From assembly GCF_022829365.1 (NCBI RefSeq), contig NZ_JAKSYJ010000121.1, positions 1 through 64,000 on the forward strand: a stretch of DNA of 64,000 nucleotides, given 5' to 3'. This stretch comes from Methylobacterium sp. J-077 (lineage in GTDB: Bacteria; Pseudomonadota; Alphaproteobacteria; Rhizobiales; Beijerinckiaceae). Below the pieces are notes generated by a model that worked only from the letters and a program-made list of their open reading frames with translations, made no database searches and was not told where the DNA came from. Position numbers and translations under genes: made by a program. The first letter of the stretch is position 1. Each line of letters starts with the position of its first letter. This document shows, piece after piece, positions 36,033-45,042 of this stretch.

Positions 36033-37298
36033 TCAGGCGGCCGCGCGCGCGTTCCAGGCGGCCAGGGCCGCCGTGACGCCGGCGCCCGGCGGGACGGAAA
36101 ACCCTTCCGCCCGCAGCACCGCCTCCAGCGCGCCCAGGGTGATCAGCACCTTGTGCTTGCGGGCGTTGTAGCCCATCGCGCCGATCCGCCAGACCTTGCC
36201 GGCCAGGGGCCCGAAGGCGGTGCCGATCTCGATCTCGAAATCCTCCCGCATCCGCCGCCGCACCGCCTCGCCGTCGATCCCGTCCGGGATGCACAGCGCG
36301 GTGACGTTGGTCATCCGGTACCGGTCGTCGCCGAACACGGTGAGCCCCATCGCCCGGATCCCCGCCGCGACCGCGCCCCCGGCGGCCGCGTGCCGGCGGA
36401 AGCAGGCCTCCAGCCCCTCGCCCAGCAGCACCCGGGCGCATTCGCGCGCGCCGTACAGCATGGTGGTCGCCTCGGTGTGGTGGTTCAGGCGCTTCTCCGA
36501 CCAGTAATCCATGATCATGGCGAGGTCGAAGTAGTTGGAGCCGATCCGGATCCCCAAGCCGTCGTCGATGTCGTCCCGGCGGATGCCGTGCTCGACGTGG
36601 CGCCGGGAAAAGATCCGCTCGGCCGCCGCCGCCGAGACGGTGATCGGCGCCGAGCCCGAGGGGCCGCCGAGGCATTTCTGCAGGCCGCCGGTGACCACGT
36701 CGACGCCCCAGCGGTCGGCGGCGATCTCCATGCCCCCGACGGTCGCTGTAGCGTCGACATAGGAGAGAGCGCCGGCCCGGCGGCAGAGATCGCCGAGCCC
36801 TTCGAGGGGCTGGGCCATGGTGGTGGAGGTGTCGCCGTGGACGGTCGCCACGACCTTCGGGCCGAAGCGCTCGACCGCGGCGGCGATCGCCTCTAGGGGC
36901 ACGACCTCGCCCCAGGACGCGTCCACGGTCTCGACCACGGCGCCGACCCGCTCCAGGATCTCGGTGAGGAGCAGGCCGAACCGGCCGAAATTGACCACCA
37001 GAACCCGCTCGCCGGGGGCGACCAGGCTCACCAGGGCCGCCTCGATCGCGGCCCGTGCCGTGCCGTCGACCAGGAAGGTCCAGCGGTTTTCGGTGCCGAA
37101 GACCGGGCGGTAGAGCGCCATCACCTCGTTCATGTAGGCGGTCATCTCGGGGTCGAACTGCCCGAGCAGATCGGCCGACATGGCGCGCAGGACGCGCGGA
37201 TGGGCATTGACGGGCCCCGGCCCCATCAGGAGCCGCTGGGGCGGGTCGATCTCGCCGATCTGCTCGAGCACGGGCTGGCTTCCTTCGCTGTTGCGCAT
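36033..37298 (-). CDS. Class V aminotransferase, PucG-like ((S)-ureidoglycine-glyoxylate or related)
   Basis: A 421-residue PLP enzyme of the alanine/serine-glyoxylate aminotransferase group. The glyoxylate-binding start LMGPGPVNAHPRVLRAMS and the Schiff-base Lys in GGLQKCLGGPSGSAPIT are present. SNYFDLAMIMDYWSEKRLNH followed by HTEATTMLYGARE is characteristic of PucG, which moves the amino group of ureidoglycine to glyoxylate in purine breakdown. Other ureide genes are absent here, but a xanthine-dehydrogenase-like large subunit lies 0.9 kb away, which supports a purine role weakly. Confidence 0.8.
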   Translation of the reverse strand: MRNSEGSQPVLEQIGEIDPPQRLLMGPGPVNAHPRVLRAMSADLLGQFDPEMTAYMNEVMALYRPVFGTENRWTFLVDGTARAAIEAALVSLVAPGERVLVVNFGRFGLLLTEILERVGAVVETVDASWGEVVPLEAIAAAVERFGPKVVATVHGDTSTTMAQPLEGLGDLCRRAGALSYVDATATVGGMEIAADRWGVDVVTGGLQKCLGGPSGSAPITVSAAAAERIFSRRHVEHGIRRDDIDDGLGIRIGSNYFDLAMIMDYWSEKRLNHHTEATTMLYGARECARVLLGEGLEACFRRHAAAGGAVAAGIRAMGLTVFGDDRYRMTNVTALCIPDGIDGEAVRRRMREDFEIEIGTAFGPLAGKVWRIGAMGYNARKHKVLITLGALEAVLRAEGFSVPPGAGVTAALAAWNARAAA

Positions 37299-37505
37299 TT
37301 TGGGCGGGGCGACGCAAACCTCCGGCCAGTCGCCTCCGGCCGAATCCCTCCGGCCATGTCGCGGTCGAGAGTGCTGCTAGGGATCCGCGGCGCTGCGATC
37401 AAGCGGTGTGTTTTTTCCCAGGGACGGAAACCCCGTCCGGGCCTCGGCGTTTCTCGGTCCCACAACCGAACCCGCCAAGACCCAACCCGGAAAGGGAAAC
37501 CCGCC

Positions 37506-38051
37506 ATGCTCAACCGCTTCGCCACCGCGGCCGGCCTGCTCGCGCTCTCGACGAGCCTCGCCCTGGCCCAGACCGCCACCCAGACCGACAGCAATCTCAA
37601 GGAGTGGCAGGTCGCGAAGGTCGCCAAGGTCGGCCTCGCCCAGGCGCTCACCACCGCCCAGGCGCAGGGCGACGAGAAGGGCGGCCGCGCCATCGACGCC
37701 GATTTCGAGAAGGCCGGCAGCAAGGACCCGGCCCACTACGCCATCAAGGTCGTCTACCCGAGCGGCAAGCTGGTGGAATACGGCATCAACGCCGATACCG
37801 GCGCCCTGTACAAGACCGAGAACCAGCCGATCGAGCGCTACTTCACCCGGCTGAAGCCCGCCGACTTCCAGAACGCCAAGACCTCGCTGAAGGACGCGCT
37901 GGCCATCGCCGAGCAGAAGGCCGGCGGCGGCAAGGCCTACGAGGCCGAGGTCGAGAAGGACGGCAAGGCGGTGCAGTACGAGATCAAGGTCGCCGGCGCC
38001 GACAAGGAGCAGACGGTCAAGGTCGGCCCGGACGGCAAGGTGGTCGACTGA
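37506..38051 (+). CDS. Secreted PepSY-domain protein
   Basis: A 181-residue periplasmic protein with a signal peptide ending SLALAQTATQ. Two PepSY-like units follow, around AHYAIKVVYPSGKLVEYGIN with ADTGALYKTENQ and around YEAEVEKDGKAVQYEIKVAG. PepSY domains are thought to inhibit peptidases or stabilise envelope proteins. ATG 37506 lies close behind GGGAAAC. A strong hairpin follows 21 bases after the stop, so it is monocistronic. Confidence 0.85.
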   Translation: MLNRFATAAGLLALSTSLALAQTATQTDSNLKEWQVAKVAKVGLAQALTTAQAQGDEKGGRAIDADFEKAGSKDPAHYAIKVVYPSGKLVEYGINADTGALYKTENQPIERYFTRLKPADFQNAKTSLKDALAIAEQKAGGGKAYEAEVEKDGKAVQYEIKVAGADKEQTVKVGPDGKVVD

Positions 38052-38072
38052 TCCCGTAGGATCACTATCCGA

Positions 38073-38102
38073 AGCGGCGGGGCCCTAAACCGCCCCGCCG
38101 CT
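38073..38102 (+). terminator. Terminator-like hairpin after PepSY gene
   Basis: AGCGGCGGGGC (38073-38083) pairs perfectly with GCCCCGCCGCT (38092-38102) over 11 bases with an 8-base loop. No U-tract follows, so termination strength is uncertain. Confidence 0.55.
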
Positions 38103-38190
38103 GCATGGTGTCGCCCCGCAGCCCGAACGCGGAGCCGGGCGGCCGCCTCGGCGATTGCTTCCGGACGAGACCACCGACCGGGAGCGCGAC

Positions 38191-40464
38191 ATGGACTCAG
38201 GCACGCGGGACTCCCGAAACATCCTCGGGACGGCCCAGACCCGGGTCGAGGGACCCGACAAGGTCACCGGCCGGGCGCTCTACGCCTCCGACCGGACCGG
38301 CCCGGAGACGACGGCCCACGCCGCCCTGGTCACCAGCACCGTCGCCCGGGGCCGGATCACCGGGTTCGACCTCGCCGCCGCCCAGCGGGTGTCGGGGGTG
38401 CTCGGGATCTTCACCCACCGGGATTTCGCCGGGGCGGTGGCGCCGGTGAAGCACCTGATGGCCGGCGGCTACGCCAACAGCTCGCACCGGCCGCTGGACT
38501 CCGACGCGGTGGCCTATGCCGGCCAGATCGTGGCCCTGGTGGCGGCGGAGACCCAGGAGGCCGCCGAGGAGGCGGCCGGCGCGGTCCGGGTCTCCTATGC
38601 GGAAGAACCCGCCGCCGGCGGCTTCGACGCGCCCGGGGCCGAGACCGTCCGGCTCGCGGACCTCAAGGCCCAGCACACGGACATCGCCCGGGGCGATGCC
38701 GAGGCCGGATGGCGGGACGCCGCGATCCGGGTCGAGGCGCGCTACGAGACCCCGATCCAGCACCACAACCCGATCGAGCTGTTCACCACCCGGGCCGCCT
38801 GGGACGGCGACCAGCTCACCGTGCACGAGCCGACCCGCTATGTCGGCGCCGTGCAGCACGGGCTCGCGGCGCAGCTCGGCCTCGACCCCGCGCAGGTGCG
38901 GGTCGTGTCGGGGCTGATCGGCGGCCATTTCGGCTCGAAATTCGCGCTGTCGCAGCACACAGCCCTGGTCGCCCTGGCGGCCAAGCGCCTCGGCCGGCCG
39001 GTCTCGCTGGTCCCGACCCGGCGGCAGGGCTTCACCATCGCCAATTACCGGCCGGAATCGCGCCACACGATCCGGCTCGGCGCCGAAAGCGACGGCCGGT
39101 TCACCGCCCTGGTGCACGAGGCCGAGACGGTCACGTCGCGGTTCGACCCGTTCGTCATGGAGGGCGCCGAGGTCACCGCGAGCCTCTACGCCTGCCCGAA
39201 CATCCGGACCGAGGAGCGGGCCGTGCGGGTCGACCGCAACACCCCGGGGCCGATGCGGGCGCCCCCAGAGGTGCCCTACCTGTTCGCCCTGGAGAGCGCC
39301 GTCGACGAGGTCGCGGTGGCCCTCGGGATGGATCCGATCGCCCTGCGGCGGCGCAACGATACGCCGGTCGATCCGGTCTCCGGCAAGCCGTTCTCGAACC
39401 GGCCGCTGATGGCCTGCTTCGATGCCGGCGCGCGGGCCTTCGGGTGGGCGCGCCGGGCACCGCGCCCGGGGGCCATGCGCGAGGGACCCTGGCGCGTCGG
39501 CCTGGGCTGCGCGGCCTCGGTGCGGCCGGTGAAGATCGCGGCCGCGACCCTGCGGGTGCGGCTGAACCCGGACGGGAAAGCGGAGGTCGCCTGCGCCCAC
39601 CACGAGATCGGCAACGGCATCACCACGCTGCTCGCCATGGGCGCCGCCGAGGGGCTCGGCGTGCCGGTGGAGCGGGTGACCGTCCGGCTCGGGGACACGG
39701 TGCTGCCGGCGGCCGGCATCTCCGGCGGCTCGAGCACGACGACCAGCCTGATGAACGCCCTGGCGCTCGGCTGCGGCCAGATCCGCGAGACCCTGGCGCA
39801 GGCCGCGACGGGGCAGGGCGGCCGCCTCGCCGGCCGGGATCCAGGGGCCTTGCGCCTCGCGGAGGGGCGGCTCGCCGCGCCGGACGGGCGCGGGATCGCG
39901 CTGGCCGAAGCGGTCAGCCCCGAGGGCGTCGAGACGCTCGCCGAATTCGTGCCCGCGGGCGGCGACCGGGCGAAGGCGCTGACGGCCCTGCGGCAGGGCC
40001 ATATCGGGCTGGCCCTCGGCGGCGGCGGGCATGCCGTGTCCTGGGGATTCGGGGCGCAGTTCGCGGAGGTCCACGTCCATGGCGAGACCGGAGAGATCCG
40101 GGTGGCCCGGCTCACCGGCGCCTTCGCGGCGGGGCGGATCCTCAACCCGCTGACCGCCCGGAGCCAGCTCACCGGCGGGATGATCTGGGGCCTCGGCTCG
40201 GCGCTCCTGGAGGAGACGGTGCTGGACGGGGCCGCCTACCGCAATCCGGATCTCGCCGAGTATCTCGTCCCGACCGCGGCCGACGCCCCGGAAGTCGAGG
40301 CGCTGCTGGTGGACGATCCCGACGATCAGGTCGACGCCCTCGGCCTCAAGGGCCTGGGCGAGCTCGGCATCATCGGCGTCAACGCGGCCATCGCCAACGC
40401 CGTCCACCACGCCACCGGCCGCCGGATCCGCAAGCTGCCGATCCGGTTGGAGGACGTGGCATAG
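38191..40464 (+). CDS. Xanthine-dehydrogenase-family molybdopterin-binding large subunit, orphan
   Basis: A 757-residue molybdenum hydroxylase large subunit. The N-terminus has RVEGPDKVTGRALYASDRTG, then VRVSYAEEPAAGGFD and GLIGGHFGSKFALSQHTALV. MRAPPEVPYLFALESAVDEV matches a cofactor-contact region, and the active-site Glu is in LGLKGLGELGIIGVNAAIAN. ATG 38191 is chosen because GGGAG lies 6 bases upstream. Such subunits normally sit in a gene trio with a 2Fe-2S subunit and an FAD subunit; neither is next to this gene, so partners must be elsewhere or it is a solitary variant. Confidence 0.85.
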   Translation: MDSGTRDSRNILGTAQTRVEGPDKVTGRALYASDRTGPETTAHAALVTSTVARGRITGFDLAAAQRVSGVLGIFTHRDFAGAVAPVKHLMAGGYANSSHRPLDSDAVAYAGQIVALVAAETQEAAEEAAGAVRVSYAEEPAAGGFDAPGAETVRLADLKAQHTDIARGDAEAGWRDAAIRVEARYETPIQHHNPIELFTTRAAWDGDQLTVHEPTRYVGAVQHGLAAQLGLDPAQVRVVSGLIGGHFGSKFALSQHTALVALAAKRLGRPVSLVPTRRQGFTIANYRPESRHTIRLGAESDGRFTALVHEAETVTSRFDPFVMEGAEVTASLYACPNIRTEERAVRVDRNTPGPMRAPPEVPYLFALESAVDEVAVALGMDPIALRRRNDTPVDPVSGKPFSNRPLMACFDAGARAFGWARRAPRPGAMREGPWRVGLGCAASVRPVKIAAATLRVRLNPDGKAEVACAHHEIGNGITTLLAMGAAEGLGVPVERVTVRLGDTVLPAAGISGGSSTTTSLMNALALGCGQIRETLAQAATGQGGRLAGRDPGALRLAEGRLAAPDGRGIALAEAVSPEGVETLAEFVPAGGDRAKALTALRQGHIGLALGGGGHAVSWGFGAQFAEVHVHGETGEIRVARLTGAFAAGRILNPLTARSQLTGGMIWGLGSALLEETVLDGAAYRNPDLAEYLVPTAADAPEVEALLVDDPDDQVDALGLKGLGELGIIGVNAAIANAVHHATGRRIRKLPIRLEDVA

Positions 40465-40596
40465 GGCCAGACGTCCCGCCCACTCTGCGAGCCAGGCGCC
40501 AACGTTGTTGCAGACCGCGACGCGCTCCCTCTCTCGTGCCGGCTGCGACGTTCACACATCGCTGCCGGAGTGGGCCAAAGCTAACTTCAAGCGCGC

Positions 40597-40773
40597 CTCC
40601 CTCCCCCCTCTGCGGGGGAGGGTGGGCCGGCCGTCAGGCCGGGTCGGGAGAGGGGAGCCCGGGTTCAGGAAAGGGTGCGACCGGCATGACGGGCGAAGCC
40701 TTGGTCTGCACCGTCGCTCCCCTCTCCCGACCCCCTTTCGGGGGCCACCCTCCCCCGCAGAGGGGGGAGGGAG
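40597..40773. repeat. Large inverted repeat, MITE-like, in a gene-free region
   Basis: Left arm 40597-40658 and right arm 40716-40773 are near-exact inverted copies. The outer 29 bases (starting CTCCCTCCCCCCTCTGCGGG) match perfectly, and GGGTCGGGAGAGGGGAGC (40641-40658) matches the inverse of 40716-40733 at 17 of 18 bases. The loop is about 57 bases. It is the style of mobile or folded extragenic elements dispersed in Methylobacterium and Bradyrhizobium. No transposase is present. The rest of 40465-40945 shows no gene. Confidence 0.7.
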
Positions 40774-40945
40774 AGCCGGGGTGCCTCCCGTGTCTTCTGC
40801 CGACCGGATGTGCGAATCCGCTAGCCCGCACGGAAGAGGGGGCCCGCACCTTCTGCGCCTACGGCATGACTCCGGCTACGGTCGAAGCTTCAGTAGGCCG
40901 TAGCCACAAGAGGGAGGAGAGCGCCCCCGCACCCGAGCGGCGCAC

Positions 40946-42070
40946 CTACTCCATCGTCGGCGCGAGCTTCTTCACGCCCTGCACGTCCTCGCCGAGCCAG
41001 GCGGCGTTCTTGGCGGTGCCGTCGAAGGTCGCGCTCGTCTTGAACAGCTCGTACTTGCCCTCCAGCGCGTAGGGCTTCGAGCGCGACAGCAGTTCGGCCA
41101 CCGTCGCCTTGTCCATCGGCTTGAAGGTCTTCACCGCCTCGAAGGCCTGGTCGAGGTCGCGCTGGTTCTGGATGCCGGTGATCACCACCGAGACCGGCAG
41201 GTTCAGCGAGAAGTGCAGGTACTCGATCGGCCGGATCGGCGCGTCCGCCTTCAGGATCACCCCGTCGCCGAACGTCTTCATGGCGAGCGGCGCGATGCCC
41301 TCGGCCACGAGGTGCGGCAGCACGAGATGGCCGAACGAGCGGAAATGCGCGTCCATCACGTTGAGCGGCATCTGGCAGGAATCGAACTGGAAGCCGCGCT
41401 CCTGCGCGACGCTCAGCATCTGCAGGTGGATGCGGGGGTCCTTGTGGCCGGTGAAGCCGATATAGCGCAGCTTGCCTTGGCGTTTGGCCTCCAGGAAGCC
41501 CTCCATGGCGCCGCCCTCCGCGAAGACGCGATCCGGGTCGTCGTAGCGCAGGATCTCGTGGTGCTGGACGAGGTCGATCCGGTCGGTGCGCAGGCGCAGG
41601 AGCGACTGGTCGATCTGCTTGAGCGCCTCCTCCTTGGTCCGCCCGTCCATCTTGGACATCAGGAAGACCTTGTCGCGGTAGCCGCCCTGGGCCAGCGCCG
41701 CGCCCATGCGCAGCTCGGAGCGGCCGTCGTTGTAGTCCCAGCAATTGTCCATGAAGGTGATGCCGCGATCGACGCCCTCGTGGATCAGCCGGGTCGCCTC
41801 GTCGTCGGTCACCGCGCTCTTGCCGAGGTGGAACCCGCCCATGCCGATCGCCGAGATTTTTTCGGAGGTTCGGCCGAAGGTGCGATAGAGCATCTCGCCC
41901 CGGCGCTCGCCCGGATCGGTGATCAGCGGCAGGTCGGCCGGGTCCTGCGGCCGCGTGTTCGGAAGCGGCGGGACGCTCACGGCCGCACCTGCGCTGCCGG
42001 CGCCCGCGAGGCCTGTTCCCGTGATGCCCGCGCCGAGCACGGCGCCTTGAAGGAAGCTGCGGCGTTCCAT
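40946..42070 (-). CDS. Tat-exported aldo/keto reductase
   Basis: A 374-residue AKR. The N-terminus MERRSFLQGAVLGAGITGTG is a twin-arginine signal followed by a hydrophobic stretch, so the enzyme is folded and exported with its NADP(H). The catalytic tetrad is intact: D108 (FMDNC), Y113 (WDYND), K140 (SKMDG) and H170 (VQHHE). The C-terminal half has the cofactor region DAHFRSFGHLV... and PVSVVITGIQNQRDLDQAFE. It lies 55 bases downstream of larB on the same strand. A periplasmic AKR beside cofactor-synthesis genes is unusual; substrate unknown. Confidence 0.85.
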   Translation of the reverse strand: MERRSFLQGAVLGAGITGTGLAGAGSAGAAVSVPPLPNTRPQDPADLPLITDPGERRGEMLYRTFGRTSEKISAIGMGGFHLGKSAVTDDEATRLIHEGVDRGITFMDNCWDYNDGRSELRMGAALAQGGYRDKVFLMSKMDGRTKEEALKQIDQSLLRLRTDRIDLVQHHEILRYDDPDRVFAEGGAMEGFLEAKRQGKLRYIGFTGHKDPRIHLQMLSVAQERGFQFDSCQMPLNVMDAHFRSFGHLVLPHLVAEGIAPLAMKTFGDGVILKADAPIRPIEYLHFSLNLPVSVVITGIQNQRDLDQAFEAVKTFKPMDKATVAELLSRSKPYALEGKYELFKTSATFDGTAKNAAWLGEDVQGVKKLAPTME

Positions 42071-42125
42071 CGGATATCTCCGTTCGGGAGGAATTTGGGA
42101 TCGAGCGGTAACGGGTGGCGGGACA

Positions 42126-42806
42126 TCATCGTTCGACCTCCTGGGCGAGGCGGCTCGCCGCGTTGAGCAGGCGCAGGGCGGCGCAGGCCGCGCCGTAGCC
42201 GTTGTCGATATTGACCACCGTGATCCCGGGGGCGCAGCTCGCCAGCACCGCGTCGAGGGCCGCCCGCCCGCCCGCGGCGACGCCGTAGCCCACGGAGGTC
42301 GGGACCGCGATCACCGCCCCGGCCACGAGGCCGCCGACCACGCTCGGCAGCGCCGCATCCATGCCGGCGGCGACGATCACCACCGGATGCGCCCGGATCT
42401 CCTCCAGCCGCGTGGTCAGCCGCCACAGGCCGGCGACGCCGACATCGGCGAACAGCGTCACGGCCCGGCCGGCATAGCCGAGCGTGCGCAGGGCTTCCCG
42501 GGCGACGGGCACGTCCGAGGTGCCGGCCGCCACCAATGCGACCCGGGCCGGGCCGGCGACGGCCGGAGGCGTGCCGAACACCGCCGTGCGCGAGACCGGG
42601 CAATAGTCGAGCCGGCCCGCTTGTCCGAGCCGGGAACACTTCTCCGGGTCGAGCCGGGTCAGGAGCAGCGAGGCGCCGCGATCTCCGGCCGCCATCAGGA
42701 TCGCGTCGATCTGCTCGGGGCTCTTGCCGGCGCAGAAGATCGCCTCCTCCAGGCCAATCCGCTCGGGCCGGGCGAAGTCGAGGGTGAACTCGTCCGCAAC
42801 GCTCAT
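42126..42806 (-). CDS. larB: LarB, nickel-pincer cofactor biosynthesis
   Basis: A 226-residue LarB, which carboxylates and hydrolyses nicotinic acid adenine dinucleotide at the start of nickel-pincer nucleotide synthesis. PurE-like segments are RVALVAAGTSDVPVAREALR, HPVVIVAAGMDAALPSVVGG and IAVPTSVGYGVAAGGRAALD. The Cys region GRLDYCPVSRTAVFG is also typical. ATG 42804-42806 overlaps the end of larE (4 bases). The longer open frame upstream runs inside larE and is not used. Confidence 0.92.
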   Translation of the reverse strand: MSVADEFTLDFARPERIGLEEAIFCAGKSPEQIDAILMAAGDRGASLLLTRLDPEKCSRLGQAGRLDYCPVSRTAVFGTPPAVAGPARVALVAAGTSDVPVAREALRTLGYAGRAVTLFADVGVAGLWRLTTRLEEIRAHPVVIVAAGMDAALPSVVGGLVAGAVIAVPTSVGYGVAAGGRAALDAVLASCAPGITVVNIDNGYGAACAALRLLNAASRLAQEVER

Positions 42807-43618
42807 GTCGGGGAGGCTCCGGTCAGGAAGGCGCTGCCGACCCGATAGGGCGCGAACCGGACCGGGCCGGCGAGACGCGACGGCGCGATCTCCCGGATGC
42901 CGGCCCCGAGTTGTTCGCGACGTTTCGGGTCGAGGGCCGCGAGGCTGCCGGCGTCGAGCTCCACCACCACGCCCTCGGCGCGCACCCGGCAGCGGACGGC
43001 CCGCCTGGCGCCCGCCCCGGTCTCGAGGGCGCCCCCGACCAGAAGCTCGACCGCGTGGATGAAGCCCAGCGTCTCCGGCTCGATCGGGATGCCGGTCTCG
43101 ACCCGGCTCGACAGGCACGGGGCGGACGGCAACTCGGCCACATTCCCGAGGCCGAGGTCGCGGGCGAGGGCCCGGACGGCCGCCTTGTCGAGGCCCGCCT
43201 CCACGTAGGGGTGGCGCACCCCGTGCTCCCGCGCGGCGTCGAGGCCGGGGCGGTACTCGCCGAGATCGTCGCGATTGGCACCCGACAGGATCTGCCGGTC
43301 GGTGACGCTCCGGATCGCCCCGTACAGGTTGGTCTTGCAGAAGAAGCAGCGGTTGACCGGGTTCGCCCGGTAGGCCGGGTCGGCGAACTCGCCGGCCTCG
43401 ATCACCCGCAGGTCCCAGCCCTCCCGGGCGGCCTCGGACCGGACCCGTGCGGTCGCCTCGCCGGGCACGGCCGGGGAGACCGCGTGGACGACGAGCGTCG
43501 CGCGCGGCGCCAGCCGGTGGGCGAGGGTGGCCAGCGTCAGGCTGTCGACCCCGCCGCTCACCGCCACCGCGACGGGCCCGAGCTCCGTCAGCACGGCTTC
43601 GAGATGCACGCGCGTCAC
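42803..43618 (-). CDS. larE: LarE, ATP-dependent sacrificial sulfur transferase
   Basis: A 271-residue PP-loop ATP pyrophosphatase that adds sulfur to the pincer precursor. The PP-loop is SGGVDSLT (residues 21-28). Three cysteines are visible: C91 and C94 (NRCFFCK) and C168 (SAPCLSSR). C168 is in the place of the sacrificial Cys176 of Lactiplantibacillus LarE; three-cysteine LarEs are known to hold a [4Fe-4S] cluster that can supply sulfur repeatedly. It overlaps larC and larB by 4 bases on either side. Confidence 0.92.
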   Translation of the reverse strand: MTRVHLEAVLTELGPVAVAVSGGVDSLTLATLAHRLAPRATLVVHAVSPAVPGEATARVRSEAAREGWDLRVIEAGEFADPAYRANPVNRCFFCKTNLYGAIRSVTDRQILSGANRDDLGEYRPGLDAAREHGVRHPYVEAGLDKAAVRALARDLGLGNVAELPSAPCLSSRVETGIPIEPETLGFIHAVELLVGGALETGAGARRAVRCRVRAEGVVVELDAGSLAALDPKRREQLGAGIREIAPSRLAGPVRFAPYRVGSAFLTGASPT

Positions 43619-44898
43619 CGCTCCTCCTTCATGATTTGTTGCAGGGCGAGGGCCTCGGCCTCGCGGCGCAGGCGCGCCCGGTCGGCCTGGCCCGCCTGGT
43701 CCACGGCGTCGTCGGCCTCGGCCTTGGCGGTGCGCCCACCCGGCCGGTCGACGACCTTGACCCGGACCCGGTGCCCCTCGGGCGCGACGGTCACGGCCTC
43801 CCGGTCGAGCACCGCGCGCGTCACCCGGTGGTGCCGCAGCCCGATCGTGGTGGTCTCGCGGAAGCAGGCCGCGATCGCCGCCTCCAGGCTCTCGGGCTGA
43901 ACCAGCGCCTGGATATGGGCCATCATCCGGCCCTTCTTGCCCAGGACCGGCATCTGCACGACGTCGCGCACGCCGGGCTCCGCGCGCAGGCGGGCGAGGC
44001 CCATGGCCAGGTCCTCGCCCGACTGGTCGTCGATCTCGAACGCGATGACCGCGAGCTCGCCCCTATCCGGCCGCGAGGCGAGCGCGTCGTCCAGCGCCAG
44101 GGCGCGCAGGCAATTGCTGAGGCCCGGCAGCACCTTGGTGCCGAAGCCGATGCCGCTGCGCCCGATCGTGCCGGGGGGCCGGCCGCGCCCGGGATCGTCG
44201 CCGCAGAGATGGCGCAGGATCGCGGCGCCGGTGGGCGTCACGCGCTCGCCCGCGATCCCGTCGTCGAGGGTCGAAAAACCTTCGAGCAGGAGCGTGGTGG
44301 CCGGCGCCGGCACCGGCAGCGGGCCGTGCTGGGTCCGGACCCGGCCGGAGCCCAGGGGCAGGGCCGAGACGCTCCAGCTCCGCACCTCCAGCGCGGCGAT
44401 CAGGTGGGCGGCGGCGACGATGTCGGCGATCGAATCGTAGGCGCCGACCTCGTGGAACGCCACCGCGTCGACCGTGATGCCGTGGACCCGGGCCTCCGCG
44501 TCGGCGAGGTGCCCGAAGATCGCCAGCGCATGCGCCCGGACGGCCGGGGCGAGATCCGCACGCTCCAGCTCCGCGCGGATCTCGGACCAGGGCCGGTGGC
44601 CGTGATCGGAAGCGTCGTGCGCGTGGCTGTGCGGATGATCGTGATGGTGATGATCGTGAGGGTGGTGGCCGTCGTGCCGGTGCGGCGCGGGAGCCGCCTC
44701 CGTCCCCGGGGCCGAGACCGCGAAGCGCAGTCCCTGCAGGATGCCGTCATTATGGTCGGACGCCGCGCAGGCGATGCGCGGATCGACGGCCCGCACGCTC
44801 GCGCGCACGCCCTCCAGATGCTCGGGAAAGGCATCCAGCAGCGCGGCGGCGAACATGTCGCCGGCGGCGCCGCCGAGCGCGTCGAGGTGGATATGCAT
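43615..44898 (-). CDS. larC: LarC, nickel insertion protein
   Basis: A 427-residue LarC, the CTP-dependent nickel cyclometallase, encoded as one continuous frame and not split by a programmed frameshift as in Lactiplantibacillus. The N-terminus MHIHLDALGGAAGDMFAAAL is diagnostic. A His/Asp-rich segment at residues about 74-100 (HRHDGHHPHDHHHHDHPHSH...) probably binds nickel. Then AVAFHEVGAYDSIADIVAAA and VTPTGAAILRHLCGD follow. The last bases overlap larE. Confidence 0.93.
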   Translation of the reverse strand: MHIHLDALGGAAGDMFAAALLDAFPEHLEGVRASVRAVDPRIACAASDHNDGILQGLRFAVSAPGTEAAPAPHRHDGHHPHDHHHHDHPHSHAHDASDHGHRPWSEIRAELERADLAPAVRAHALAIFGHLADAEARVHGITVDAVAFHEVGAYDSIADIVAAAHLIAALEVRSWSVSALPLGSGRVRTQHGPLPVPAPATTLLLEGFSTLDDGIAGERVTPTGAAILRHLCGDDPGRGRPPGTIGRSGIGFGTKVLPGLSNCLRALALDDALASRPDRGELAVIAFEIDDQSGEDLAMGLARLRAEPGVRDVVQMPVLGKKGRMMAHIQALVQPESLEAAIAACFRETTTIGLRHHRVTRAVLDREAVTVAPEGHRVRVKVVDRPGGRTAKAEADDAVDQAGQADRARLRREAEALALQQIMKEER

Positions 44899-45042
44899 GG
44901 TGCGTCGGTGGGCCCGAACCGGTTTCCGGATGCCGCTCAGATCGGCCGCCGCCGTCCGAAGGCAAGGGACGCGGCCCCGATCCGGCGACGCGGCGTATCG
45001 CCCAAGGTCCAGACCGGACCGCCGCGCGAAATGACCGTCCCC

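Noticed and set aside
44590..44700. Short GTGATGGTGATGATCGTG-like repeat
   Set aside because: It is the complement of the His/Asp-rich nickel-binding segment of LarC and not a microsatellite of its own.
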